From: WHUA01 sp963711215
GTDB lineage: Bacteria; Pseudomonadota; Alphaproteobacteria; UBA8366
Assembly: GCA_963711215.1 (NCBI GenBank)
Contig: CAVQDH010000011.1
Coordinates: 62,001-126,000, forward strand
Length of the DNA stretch: 64,000 nt
Direction of reading: 5' to 3'
Both the position numbers and the translations under genes were made by a program. The notes under the pieces are model-generated. The model did no database searches and had not been told where the DNA came from. It was given only the letters and a program-made list of their open reading frames with translations. Of the stretch, positions 1-8,066 are shown piece by piece (positions within the stretch are counted from its first letter, which is position 1; each line of letters opens with the position of its first letter).

Positions 1-732
1 ATGCCGCTCGATCAGGACGTTGCGCCGGATTCGAAATACCACGATCCCGGCTGCGCTTATTGCCCGAGCTCCGTCCGGGCCTGCCGCCAGGGCGAATCCG
101 CCACGCGCGGTCCCGGCTTCTGCCCCTCCAAGATCGCCCAGGACGCGATCGACACCGCGGCCGAAAAATACGCCGATCCGCTGACGCATCGGGTCGCGCG
201 GGAATCGGCGCGGGTCGAGAGCGAGGGCTACTGCAAGTGGACGCGGGTCGAGGAAGTCTGCCAGTTCGCCAAGAAGATGGGCTTCAAGAAGATCGGCATC
301 GCCACCTGCATCAGCTTCGTCGACCAGGCGAACGTCCTGTCGCAGATCCTCGAAAGCCACGGCTTCGAGGTTGCCTCGGCCGCCTGCAAGAACGGCGGCG
401 TCCCGAAGGAAGCGATCGGCCTCAAGGATGCGGAGAAGATCCGCCCCGGCGGCCACGAGTCCATGTGCAACCCGGTCTCGCAGGCCGAGCTGCTGAACGA
501 GGCCGGCTGCGAGTTCAACGTCGTGCTCGGGCTCTGCGTCGGCCATGACAGCCTGTTCTTCCGGCATTCGAAGGGGCTGGCGACGACGCTGGTCGCCAAG
601 GACCGCGTGCTGGCGCACAACCCGGTCGGCGCGCTGAACCTCGCGGATTCCTATTACAGCCGCGTGTGGGGGCCGGATCGTCCCGCCAAGCCGCAGAAGC
701 TGCCCAAGGAAGGCCGCAAGCCCGCGGCCTGA
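1..732 (+). CDS. DUF1847 metal-binding-type protein
   Basis: The 243-residue product has an N-terminal cysteine cluster (Cys18, Cys21, Cys28, then a further Cys near residue 41) and, in the middle, the segments GIATCISFVDQ and CKNGGVPKEAIGL that are typical of the DUF1847 family. This family is annotated as putatively metal-binding and has no established reaction. Several further cysteines (CNPVSQ, GLCVGHD) could complete a metal or cluster site. The window opens exactly on an ATG, so I take that as the start, although upstream sequence is not visible. A strong palindrome follows the stop. No operon partner is visible on this strand. The family assignment is fairly secure and the function is unknown. 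Confidence 0.8.
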   Translation: MPLDQDVAPDSKYHDPGCAYCPSSVRACRQGESATRGPGFCPSKIAQDAIDTAAEKYADPLTHRVARESARVESEGYCKWTRVEEVCQFAKKMGFKKIGIATCISFVDQANVLSQILESHGFEVASAACKNGGVPKEAIGLKDAEKIRPGGHESMCNPVSQAELLNEAGCEFNVVLGLCVGHDSLFFRHSKGLATTLVAKDRVLAHNPVGALNLADSYYSRVWGPDRPAKPQKLPKEGRKPAA

Positions 733-737
733 CGGCG

Positions 738-787
738 AAAAAGGGGACAGAGCCCTTTTTCCAAGAAAGGGGCTCTGTCCCCTTTTT
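738..787. repeat. GGGGACAGAGCCC-type palindrome, probable bidirectional terminator
   Basis: The arms at 738-755 and 770-787 are perfectly complementary (AAAAAGGGGACAGAGCCC and its reverse complement) around a 14-base centre. The element begins a few bases after the DUF1847 stop and ends just before the stop of the opposing phoD gene. It therefore lies between convergent genes, with an A-run on one side and a T-run on the other, as a two-way intrinsic terminator would. Similar sequences are scattered through many proteobacterial genomes. I see one copy here. Confidence 0.75.
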
Positions 788-794
788 GAGCGGG

Positions 795-2334
795 TCAGTC
801 CGAGACCAGCCAGCGGGAATCGCGGCCGACGACGAAGCTGGCGCGCGTCGCGACCGGTGCGCCCGGCCGCGCGACATACGGCACGACGCGGAAATCGGTG
901 CGCCACTGCGTGCGGTTGACGACGCAGCGCAGATAGCCGCGCTGGTCGTTGCAGAAGGCGATATGCGGGTTGGCGTCGACGATCCGGCGCAGGCCCTTCT
1001 TCATGTCCACGCCGTCGCCGTCGGAGGAGATCGAGGTCACGACGAACTCGTTGCCGAGGATCTCCGATTTCGGATCGTCGAAATTGGCCTGTCAGCCGCC
1101 CGGCCCAGTTGTTGTGCACGTCGCCCGACAGCACGATCAGTCCCTCGACATGGTGCGTCCGGACCGCGTCGAACAGGCGGCCGCGCGCCGCGACGTAACC
1201 GTCCCATTTGTCGCTGTGGTACTCGTCGACGCCGTCCTTCCGGCGCCGCCGCTGCAGGACCGGGATCTGCTCGGCCAGCACCGTCCAGCGCGGCGACGTA
1301 TCGGCGAATTTCTCGGTGAGCCAGCGCTCCTGCTCGAAGCCCATGAGCGTGGCCTTGGGGTCATACGCGTCCTTGCAGCGCGGCTGCCATTTCGAGCCGC
1401 AGGGCTGGACGGTGCGGTGCTGGCGCGTGTCGAGCAGGTGGATCGCCGCCAGGTCGCCGAAGCGCAGCGTCCGGTAGAGCCGCATCTCCGGCCCGTTCGG
1501 CCGCATGGCGGAGCGGAAGGGCATATGCTCGTAATAGGCCTGGTAGGCCGCGGCCCGGCGGCGCAGGAACGCGCCGGGGCCGACGCGGCCGCTCACGTCA
1601 TGCGCATCGGCATAGTCGTTCGCCACCTCGTGGTCGTCCGGTACCGCCGCCCAGGGAAAGGCGGCGTGCGCCGCCTGCAGGTCGGGGTCGAGCTTGTAGA
1701 GGGCGTAACGGTTGCGGTAGGCCTGCAGCGTCTTCACGGTCGAGGAGTTGTGCCGGCGGGGCTGGCTGTCGTCGATACCGCCCTCGTAGATGTAGTCGCC
1801 GACATGCAGCACGAGGTCGAGGTCTTCCTCGGCCATGTGGCGGTAGGCGGTGTAGTAGCCGTGCTGGTACTCCTGGCAGCAGGCGACGGCCAGCTGAAGG
1901 CGCTCCAGGGGCTCCGACGCCGCGGGGGCGGTGCGTGTGCGGCCGATCGCGCTGGCGTGGCCCAGCGCATCGAAGCGGTACCAGTACCAGCGGCCGGGCT
2001 CGAGCCCGTTCACCTCATGGCGCACTGAGTGCGCCATTTCGGGCCGCGCCGTCAGCTCGCCCCGCTGGACGATCTTCCGCATGGCCTCGTCTTCGGCGAT
2101 TTCCCAGCGGACGGGCACGCTCCGGTCGGGCATGCCGCCGCCGTTCAGCGGGTCGGGCGCGAGGCGGGTCCAGAGCACCACGCCGTGCGGCGTCGGATCG
2201 CCCGACGCGACGCCGAGGGTAAAGATCGGGTTGGTATAGGCCGGCGCCGCGGCCAGGCCGGTCGGGCCGAGCACGGGCAGCAGCGATGCGGCGGCCGTCT
2301 GGCCCAGCACGCGCCGGCGGGTGAGGTTGGTCAT
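795..2334 (-). pseudogene. phoD: PhoD-family alkaline phosphatase, frameshifted
   Basis: The reading frame from the ATG at 2334 starts with a twin-arginine-like leader (TRRRVLGQTAAASLLPVLG), as expected for an exported PhoD phosphodiesterase/phosphatase that hydrolyses phosphate esters in the periplasm. It continues with FTLGVASGDPTPHGVVLWTR, LHVGDYIYEGG, VPDDHEVANDY and LSGDVHNNWAG, which carry the metal-binding Asp, Asn and His residues of the family. At about 1088-1096 the frame breaks. The C-terminal part (FDDPKSEILGNEFVVTSISS onward, to the TGA at 795) lies one base out of register. Removing one base restores a 512-residue protein of normal family length, so a sequencing insertion is more likely than decay. 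The gene is convergent with DUF1847. Confidence 0.85.
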
Positions 2335-2353
2335 TTTCTTAGGACTTGCCAGC

Positions 2354-2434
2354 ACCCTCATGCTGAGCGTGATCGAAGCATGAGCCGGCTCGATATAGGG
2401 GCCCGCTCATCCTTCGACAAGCTCAGGATGAGGG
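2354..2434. repeat. CTCATGCTGAGC-type palindromic repeat, copy 1
   Basis: The arms CCCTCATGCTGAGCGTGATCGAAGCATGAG (2356-2385) and TTCGACAAGCTCAGGATGAGGG (2413-2434) are imperfect reverse complements. A second copy of the same family lies at 5121-5206. The element sits in the gap between the CoA-transferase and the start of phoD. It is a dispersed intergenic repeat without coding capacity. Confidence 0.7.
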
Positions 2435-2487
2435 CAACATGGAGCCAAATCGTGAAAAAATATGGACCAAAAGGTCCGCGGTGCGGC

Positions 2488-3687
2488 TCAAATCACCCCG
2501 TCCGCGGCAAGCGCAGCCAGCTCGGCCTCGGATTTGCCGAGCAGCCCGCCGTAGATCTCCGCGTTGTGCCGGCCGATCGGCGGGCCGGCGAAGGCGATGC
2601 GGCCGGGCGTGGCCGCGAGCTTGGGCACGACGCCCGGCATGACGACCGTGCCCTCCTCGTCGTCGGGCACGGAGACGACATTGTCGCGCGCCTCGTAATG
2701 CGGGTCTTCGGCGATATCGGCGGCGGTATAGATGCCGCCGAACGGCACGTTGGCCGCGGCGAACCGGGCATCGATGTCGGCGAAATCATGCTCGGCGATC
2801 CAGTCGGCCAGGAGCTGCTCCAGCTCATCGGCCCGCGCGATGCGGTCGCGGCTCTTGGCATAGCGCGCGTCGGTCGCGAGGCCGGGGACCGCCATCGCCT
2901 CGGCAAGGCGCTGCCACACTTTGTCGCCGCCGGCCGCGATCTGCACGAAGCGTCCGTCGCGCGTCTTGAAGGTGCCGGCGGGCGCGAAGGTCGGGTTGCG
3001 GTTGCCGATGCGCTCGCGGATCGCACCGGTCTTGGCGAACTTGGTCATCATGTCGGCGGTGATGCGGAAGGTCGGCTCGTAGAGCGCCAGGTCGATCATC
3101 TGCCCTTCCCCGCCCTGCGCGTCGCGCTGGTAGAGCGCGAACATCGCCGCCAGCGCGCCGAAGGTGCCCGTGTTGTAGTCGGCGGTCGGAAAGGCCGGGC
3201 GGACCGGAAAGCGGTCGGGAAAGCCGGTCGGATACATGTAGCCGGAGAAGCCCAGCGCGATGCGGTCGTAGCCGGCGCGCCTGGAATAGGGGCCGGTCTG
3301 GCCGTAGCCCGAGACCCGGACCATGATCAGGCGCGGGTTGAGGGCGTGCAGCGTCTCCCAGCCGAGATTCCACTTCTCCATCGTGCCGGGCGTGAAGTTC
3401 TCGAACAGCACGTCCGCCTGGCTTGCCAGCTCGCGCAGGATGGCCTGGCCCGCGGGCACGCGCAGGTTCAGCGTGACGCATTTCTTGTTGCGCCCCTCGA
3501 CCAGCCAGTTGCCGGACCGATTGGCCTTGCCGTCGACGGGCGTGCCGCGCAGCGCGTCGCCCGCGCCCGGCTGCTCGACCTTGATCACCTCGGCGCCGAA
3601 GTCGCCCAGCATCGTCGCGCCGAACGGCCCCGCGATGAGCTGACCGATATCGAGCACGCGGACGCCGGAAAGGGGAAGTGCGGTCAC
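2488..3687 (-). CDS. CaiB/BaiF family III CoA-transferase
   Basis: This 399-residue protein matches family III CoA-transferases, which move CoA between carboxylic acids through an enzyme-bound anhydride. It begins PLSGVRVLDIGQLIAGPFG and has GAEVIKVEQPGAGDALR, the segment SQADVLFENFTPGTMEKW and FPTADYNTGTFGALAAMFAL, whose Asp fits the catalytic nucleophile. A C-terminal DPHYEARDNVVSV segment is also typical. I prefer the GTG at 3687, because GAGGAAC lies about eight bases upstream; a TTG at 3693 is the alternative. The gene runs the same way as the selenoprotein-like gene upstream but is separated from it by a repeat block. The substrate cannot be told from sequence. Confidence 0.88.
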   Translation of the reverse strand: MTALPLSGVRVLDIGQLIAGPFGATMLGDFGAEVIKVEQPGAGDALRGTPVDGKANRSGNWLVEGRNKKCVTLNLRVPAGQAILRELASQADVLFENFTPGTMEKWNLGWETLHALNPRLIMVRVSGYGQTGPYSRRAGYDRIALGFSGYMYPTGFPDRFPVRPAFPTADYNTGTFGALAAMFALYQRDAQGGEGQMIDLALYEPTFRITADMMTKFAKTGAIRERIGNRNPTFAPAGTFKTRDGRFVQIAAGGDKVWQRLAEAMAVPGLATDARYAKSRDRIARADELEQLLADWIAEHDFADIDARFAAANVPFGGIYTAADIAEDPHYEARDNVVSVPDDEEGTVVMPGVVPKLAATPGRIAFAGPPIGRHNAEIYGGLLGKSEAELAALAADGVI

Positions 3688-3709
3688 GGTCAAGTTCCTC
3701 GTTCTGGTT

Positions 3710-3812
3710 TACCCCCCACCTAAATCCTCCCCCTCAAGGGGGGAGGACTTGGAGGCTGAGCTTACTTCTTATCGGCCCTCCCCCCTTGCGGGGGAGGGTT
3801 GGGTGGGGGGTA
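3710..3812. repeat. CCTCCCCC/GGGGGAGG double palindrome, copy 1
   Basis: Two adjacent inverted units (CCCCCCACCTAAATCCTCCC with its partner GGGGGGAGGACTT, and CCCTCCCCCCTTGCGGGGGA) form a composite palindrome between two same-strand genes. Five further copies occur in this window (5989, 18663, 24249, 27768, 28943). The element is noncoding and intergenic. Confidence 0.8.
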
Positions 3813-3823
3813 TGCTTCTCCCC

Positions 3824-4777
3824 CTACTCCGCCGTGGTACCGGCCACGCCCAATTCCACGCGGCGGCCCTTGGCGATTTCCTTGTTGGCGTCGAACTCGG
3901 CCTTGCGCCGCGCGATCTCCTCGGCCGACAGCCGCTCGATGTTGCTGAAATCGAGCTTCCAGTCGGGATTGTCGCGCCAGCGCAGCGGCGACTGCACGGT
4001 GGTGCGCGGCCCGGGCGCCGATTCCAGCACCTTGAGCGCCAGCTCCATCGTGAAGGCCTGCGAGTCCACGTCGCGCGGCTTGCCCGCGGCATTCCCCAGC
4101 GGGAAGTCGCTGAACAGGAAACGCGGGACACCGACATGCTCGACGATGTCCTTGGCGCAGCCCATGATCACCGTCGGTATTCCGTTCGCCTCGAGATGAC
4201 GTGCGACCAGACTCACGGTCTGGTGGCACACCGGTCAATTGGCGACGATGACGGCGGCGTCGCTTCCGTCTTCACGGACGCGCGCCAGGATGTCGACGCA
4301 ATCCTGCTCGATCGTGGTCTTCTGGCTGCGGTTGGTCGGCGCGCCGATGAAGCGCGGCGCGATCTCCCCGATGCGTCCTTCGGCGGCCAGCCGCTTGAGC
4401 TGCTTCAGCGGGAACCAGGTGTTGATGTCCTCCGCCGTCGTGTGCTTGCGGTCGATGCCGATATGGGAGATGCGCACGTCCGGCTCGCCGTCGATGCCGG
4501 CGGTATAGACGCGGTAGAACTTGGCCGCCGCGTTGTAGGGCGCGCCCGGCCCCTGGTCGCCCTTGTCCGCCTGGTAGGGCGCCGCGGTCGTGACCAGCGA
4601 GAGGCGGCTTTGCGCCAGCGGCTTCTTCAGCGGCGTGAAGGGCACATCCACATATTGCGCCCAGCGGTAGGGCTTGCCGTAGCCGAGCGTCTGGTAATAG
4701 CTGCTGATCCGCTTGAGATAAGGGATCGGCTGGTCATGCTCGACCGCGAAATCCAATCCGTCCATTTTGTCGGTCAT
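3824..4777 (-). CDS. GrdB-like selenoprotein: glycine/sarcosine/betaine reductase B family, Sec encoded by in-frame UGA
   Basis: The frame opens at the ATG at 4777, reads 180 residues, meets TGA at 4235-4237, and continues in the same frame for 136 residues to TAG at 3824. Both halves belong to one protein of about 317 residues resembling the selenoprotein B family. The UGA falls exactly at the expected redox site, giving V-A-N-U-P-V-C-H-Q-T, a UxxC motif. Cysteine versions of this family have Cys at that position, as known for the family. Just 3' of the UGA there is a hairpin with a G and U at the start of its loop, as a bacterial SECIS needs. The classical GrdB role is cleavage of a glycine derivative to a selenoether; here no other reductase subunit is nearby, so the product is better called a putative selenium-dependent oxidoreductase. 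A point mutation to a stop codon is the alternative. Confidence 0.75.
4201..4231 (-). promoter_or_regulatory. Putative bacterial SECIS hairpin
   Basis: Read on the minus strand, the bases after the UGA at 4235-4237 fold into an outer stem (GTGTG with CGCAC), a small internal loop, and a perfect six-pair stem (CCAGAC with GTCTGG) capped by the five-base loop CGUGA. The loop begins 17 bases after the UGA and has G at its second position. That agrees with the general bacterial SECIS description: a small apical loop 16 to 37 bases downstream of UGA with a G among its first two bases. It lies inside the coding sequence, as in other bacteria. Confidence 0.6.
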
Positions 4778-4806
4778 ACGTCCTTCCTTCGGTCGGTCTT
4801 TTCGGT

Positions 4807-5010
4807 CAGTCGCCGCGCTCGCGGGCCATCCGCTCGTCGACGCTATGATCCACGATGACGGCCTGGGCGACGATGCAGCGCTCGCCGTTGAAGGTGATCG
4901 CGGGGGAGCCGTAGAGCACGTAGCCCTGGTCGAGTGCGGCGGAGACCCGCTCGCAGAAGCTCTGGTCGTCGGGTCCGGTCAAGAGCCGGTAGCGCAGAAA
5001 TTCGAGTCAT
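4807..5010 (-). pseudogene. DUF1737 domain protein, start displaced by one base
   Basis: The sequence RYRLLTGPDDQSFCERV, followed by ALDQGYVLYGSPAITF and IVAQAVIVD, is a full DUF1737 domain of about 60 residues ending at TGA 4807-4809. In the given sequence this frame has a stop directly upstream and no ATG. The ATG at 5010 is one base out of register. Deleting one base of the AAA at 4998-5000 joins them (M-T-R-I-L-R-Y-R), so a one-base insertion is likely. The gene ends 29 bases before the selenoprotein-like gene in the same orientation, so the two probably share a transcript. The function is unknown. Confidence 0.65.
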
Positions 5011-5120
5011 GGTCGAGCACTCATCCCATTCATTGCGGTTGCCGCGCAAGTCCGCAGCAGTATACCCGCTTCGGGCGGAACGGAATATGCTGCCGGGAGA
5101 TACCGGATATCGAGAGCGCG

Positions 5121-5206
5121 CATCATCCGACAAGCTCAGGATGAGGCATAATCATTTGTTATGACAGCATTATCGCCTCATGCTGAGCCTGTCGAAGCAT
5201 CAGGCG
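5121..5206. repeat. CTCATGCTGAGC-type palindromic repeat, copy 2
   Basis: CATCCGACAAGCTCAGGATG at 5124-5143 and GCCTCATGCTGAGCCTGTCG at 5175-5194 are near-perfect reverse complements separated by about 30 AT-rich bases. This is the same family as the copy at 2354-2434, in an inverted arrangement. It lies between the divergent DUF1737 and GNAT genes and may overlap their promoters. Confidence 0.7.
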
Positions 5207-5233
5207 GCACAGACTGTCCTGCGGGGAAGGTAA

Positions 5234-5986
5234 ATGTCCGAACGTGACCTGGACTGGCGGATCGAGGAAGCCTGCTGCAACGCCTGGCCGGCGGTACGCC
5301 AGGTCTGGCTCGGCGACTGGCTGCTGCGCTTCGCGCCCGGCGTGAGCCGAAGGGCGAACTCGGCCAACCCGCTGCGCGCCGCGGCGGGTGACATCGACGG
5401 CCTGATCGCCGAAGCCGCGCCCCTGTTCCGGGCGCAGGGCCTGCCCCTGCTGGTGCGCGTGCTGAGCCTGCTCGACCCTGCCGTGGACCGGCGGCTCGCG
5501 GCGCTCGGCTTCACCGCCGAGGGCGAGACGCAGGTGCTGCATGGTGCAATCGCCGCCGTCGCGCGCCAGGCCGATCCGGATGTCACGATCTCCCCCCGCC
5601 CTTCCTCCGACTGGCTCGCCGCCAACGCCGCGATGCGGGGCTTTGACGCCGGGCAGGACGCCGTCTACAGCCGCATCGTCGGCTCGATTGCCGTGCCGGC
5701 GGCGTTCCTGAGCCTCAGCGCAGATGGAAAGCCCGTCGCGCTGGCCTTCGGCGTGCTGCACGGCGGGCTGCTGGTCTGCGAGTCCGTGATCACGGCGGAA
5801 GCGCACCGCGGCCGCGGCTATTCCCGGCGGCTGATGGCGGCGATGTTCGACTGGGCGGCGGCCGATGGCATTGAGGGCGTGTGCCTGCAGGTCCAGGCGG
5901 ACAACACGCCGGCAGTGAAGCTGTACGATGGCCTCGGCCTGACAGACGAGCGCTTCCGCTACTGGTACAGGCGGGCGCCGCACTGA
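5234..5986 (+). CDS. GNAT-family N-acetyltransferase
   Basis: This 250-residue protein ends in a GNAT fold that would transfer an acetyl group from acetyl-CoA to an amine. The acetyl-CoA binding motif A is visible as AHRGRGYSRRLM near residues 187-199, followed by VCLQVQADNTPAVKLYDGLGL, the usual motif B with its conserved Asn and Tyr. The N-terminal half (DWRIEEACCNAWPAVRQVWL) matches the extended GNAT type found in many proteobacteria. The start is supported by GGGGAAGG just upstream. The substrate is not predictable. Confidence 0.88.
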   Translation: MSERDLDWRIEEACCNAWPAVRQVWLGDWLLRFAPGVSRRANSANPLRAAAGDIDGLIAEAAPLFRAQGLPLLVRVLSLLDPAVDRRLAALGFTAEGETQVLHGAIAAVARQADPDVTISPRPSSDWLAANAAMRGFDAGQDAVYSRIVGSIAVPAAFLSLSADGKPVALAFGVLHGGLLVCESVITAEAHRGRGYSRRLMAAMFDWAAADGIEGVCLQVQADNTPAVKLYDGLGLTDERFRYWYRRAPH

Positions 5987-5988
5987 TA

Positions 5989-6086
5989 CCCCCCACCTAA
6001 ATCCTCCCCCACAAGGGGGGAGGACTTTGGGAATGTGCGATTTTCTTCCCTCCCCCCTTGCGGGGGAGGGTCAGGGTGGGGGGATT
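5989..6086. repeat. CCTCCCCC/GGGGGAGG double palindrome, copy 2
   Basis: It has the same two inverted units as copy 1, between the ends of the convergent GNAT and amidohydrolase genes. Each unit could form a strong hairpin in RNA from either strand. No coding content. Confidence 0.8.
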
Positions 6087-6095
6087 GCGCGCTCC

Positions 6096-7115
6096 CTACT
6101 TCCCCAGGCTGTACACCCGCGTCGCCGTGTCGTGGTAGAGGCTCGCCTTCTCCGCCTTGGAATAATCCTTGGTCAGGCGCTTGAAGGAGTTCCAGCACAC
6201 GGCGTAGCTGCAGCTCAGCTCGTCGACCGGGAAGTTGCTCTCGAACATGCAGCGCTCGGCGCCGAACTTCTCGATGGTGTATTCGAAGAAGGGCCGGGTC
6301 GCGTCCATCAGCGCCTGGCTGGTCGGCGGCTTCGGCTGCTCGTGCCAGTGGAAGCCGTTGATATCCATGTTGAGGCCGCCGAGCTTGGCGACCACGTTCG
6401 GGCATTTCGCCAGCGCGGCGATCTCCTTCTTCCAGAAGTCGAGCACCTCCGCCCGCTTGCCCGCGTAGCGGCCGAGGCCGAGCGGCCCGCCGAAATGGTT
6501 CAGGATGATCGTCTGGTCGGGGTTGTTGCGCGCCAGGTCGGTCAGCTCGCCGATCTGGTTCATGTAGCACCACGCCTCGAAGGTCAGCTTGCGCTTGGTC
6601 AGCTCCTTCAGCCCCTCGCGGAAGGTCTTGTCCATGTAGCGATGCGGCGGCGGATTGGTGCGGTGGTTGCGGATCGCGTCGTCCTCCTCCCAGGCGACCG
6701 CGTGCCGGATGCCGCGGAAGCGCCCGTTGCCGGCGACGGTCAGCGCGTCGAGCACCGCGCCCGCCTTGGCGCCGCGCGTCAGGTCGGCATGGCCGATGAT
6801 GCCCGCCGCGACCCGCGTCTTGCCGTAGAGGCCCGATGCGCTCATCGCCGCGATGCCGTTGACGAACTCGACCTCGCCGACCGGCTTCAGCTCCTCCGGG
6901 CCGTCCGCGCGATACATCGAATGGCATTCGATGAAGACGGTCGAGACGATGTTGTGCCCGCTGTTGGTATCCTTGAGGATCTCGTCCAGCAGGTAGCGCG
7001 GCTCCGGCGAATCCGGACGGAAGTCCCACAGGTGATGATGCGGGTCGCAGATCGGCAGGTCGGGCTCGAGCGCCTTCTCCTGCACCTGTGCGAGCCATTG
7101 TTCTCTCTTCGCCAT
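6096..7115 (-). CDS. Amidohydrolase-2 family metal-dependent hydrolase
   Basis: The 339-residue protein carries the metal-binding signature DPHHHLWD at residues 24-31, then EAWCYMNQIG, ILNHFGGPLGLG and CMFESNFPVDE, which supply the later His and Asp ligands of the amidohydrolase-2 (TIM-barrel) fold. Members hydrolyse lactones or amides or decarboxylate aromatic acids. In this family a lactonase-like role is common, but the substrate is not shown here. GGAGGG about eight bases before the ATG supports the start. It is convergent with the GNAT gene and separated from it by repeat copy 2. Confidence 0.88.
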   Translation of the reverse strand: MAKREQWLAQVQEKALEPDLPICDPHHHLWDFRPDSPEPRYLLDEILKDTNSGHNIVSTVFIECHSMYRADGPEELKPVGEVEFVNGIAAMSASGLYGKTRVAAGIIGHADLTRGAKAGAVLDALTVAGNGRFRGIRHAVAWEEDDAIRNHRTNPPPHRYMDKTFREGLKELTKRKLTFEAWCYMNQIGELTDLARNNPDQTIILNHFGGPLGLGRYAGKRAEVLDFWKKEIAALAKCPNVVAKLGGLNMDINGFHWHEQPKPPTSQALMDATRPFFEYTIEKFGAERCMFESNFPVDELSCSYAVCWNSFKRLTKDYSKAEKASLYHDTATRVYSLGK

Positions 7116-7229
7116 GGGGCATCCCTCCGTTCTTGTTCGATCGCCGGGTTTCGCGGCAGCGGCTTCATCTTATCGGCCCTGCCCGATCGAAGCCAAATGA
7201 AGCGGTGGCGATGGACAAGCCTGGGACCG

Positions 7230-7709
7230 TCAGCCGCGCCGGGCGGCCTCGATCGCGGCGACGTCGATCTTCTTCATACCCATCATCGCCGCAAACGCGC
7301 GTTTCGCTTCGCCGCCGCCGGCAGCCAGAGCCTCGGTCAATACGCGCGGGGTGATTTGCCAGGAGATGCCCCATTTGTCCTTGCACCAGCCGCACGCGCT
7401 TTCCTGGCCGCCATTGCCGACAATGGCGTTCCAGTATCGGTCGGTCTCCTCTTGATCGTCCGTGGCGATCTGAAACGAGAAGGCCTCGTTATGTTTGAAC
7501 GCGGGCCCGCCATTGAGGCCGAGACAGGGGATGCCGGCGACCGTGAATTCGACCGTCAGCACGTCGCCCTCCTTGCCGGACGGATAGTCGCCGGGCGCAC
7601 GGTAAACAGCGCCTACCGCGCTGTCGGGGAAAGTCGCGGCGTAGAAGCGGGCTGCAGCCTCGGCGTCCCTGTCGTACCACAGGCAGATCGTGTTCTTGGC
7701 AGTTGCCAT
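7230..7709 (-). CDS. PhnB-like VOC superfamily protein
   Basis: The 159-residue product begins ATAKNTICLWYDRDAEAAAR and contains FPDSAVGAVYRAPGDYPSG, LGLNGGPAFKHNEAFSFQI and GWCKDKWGISWQITPRVL. These are the hallmarks of the PhnB / '3-demethylubiquinone-9 3-methyltransferase-like' branch of the vicinal-oxygen-chelate fold. Most such proteins are small cytosolic enzymes of unknown substrate, and the methyltransferase name is historical. I use the ATG at 7709; an upstream in-frame codon at 7730 has weaker support. It lies back to back with the riboswitch and ribH2. Confidence 0.85.
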   Translation of the reverse strand: MATAKNTICLWYDRDAEAAARFYAATFPDSAVGAVYRAPGDYPSGKEGDVLTVEFTVAGIPCLGLNGGPAFKHNEAFSFQIATDDQEETDRYWNAIVGNGGQESACGWCKDKWGISWQITPRVLTEALAAGGGEAKRAFAAMMGMKKIDVAAIEAARRG

Positions 7710-7815
7710 CGCATGTCCTTTCGCTCGCACCCGACCGAGACCCTACGCAATACCCGGTCGAACTCGCCAAGTCCGGCCGTCGCATCCTATACTCACCGCG
7801 CCGCACCGCGTGCGG

Positions 7816-7978
7816 CAGACGTTCTCAGGGCGGGGTGGAACTCCCCACCGGCGGTATGTGCGGCGGGACGGTCCCCTGCACGAGCCCGCGAGCGCCCGTC
7901 ACGACCTGTGGCGGGGTCAGCAGATCCGGTGAAACGCCGGAGCCGACGGTCACAGTCCGGATGGAAGAGAACGGGACG
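7816..7978 (+). promoter_or_regulatory. FMN riboswitch (RFN element)
   Basis: The conserved blocks appear in order: TCAGGGCGGGGTGGAA, TCCCCACCGGCGGTA, GCCCGCGAGCG, GGTCAGCAGATCCGGTG, GCCGGAGCCGACGGTCACAG and TCCGGATGGAAGAGA. Together they form the multihelix FMN-binding aptamer. It sits about 90 bases upstream of a lumazine synthase gene on the same strand, the expected target. By analogy, FMN binding would lower expression of that gene. Confidence 0.95.
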
Positions 7979-8066
7979 CTGCCGGGTTTTCTCGTCGCAG
8001 GGACGCGCGAGACGCCCATCGCTTCCCCAAAGCCCTGATTCTGGTAACCAAGGAGAGGCTCTTGCC

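Noticed and set aside
2029..3723. Plus-strand open frame of about 560 codons opposite the CoA-transferase
   Set aside because: It lies antisense to a complete family III CoA-transferase and has no protein-like features.
4235..4237. TGA in the GrdB-like gene read as an ordinary stop giving two genes
   Set aside because: The downstream half has no ATG near its start, both halves belong to one family, and the stop falls exactly on the redox residue with a suitable hairpin. Two separate genes are less likely.
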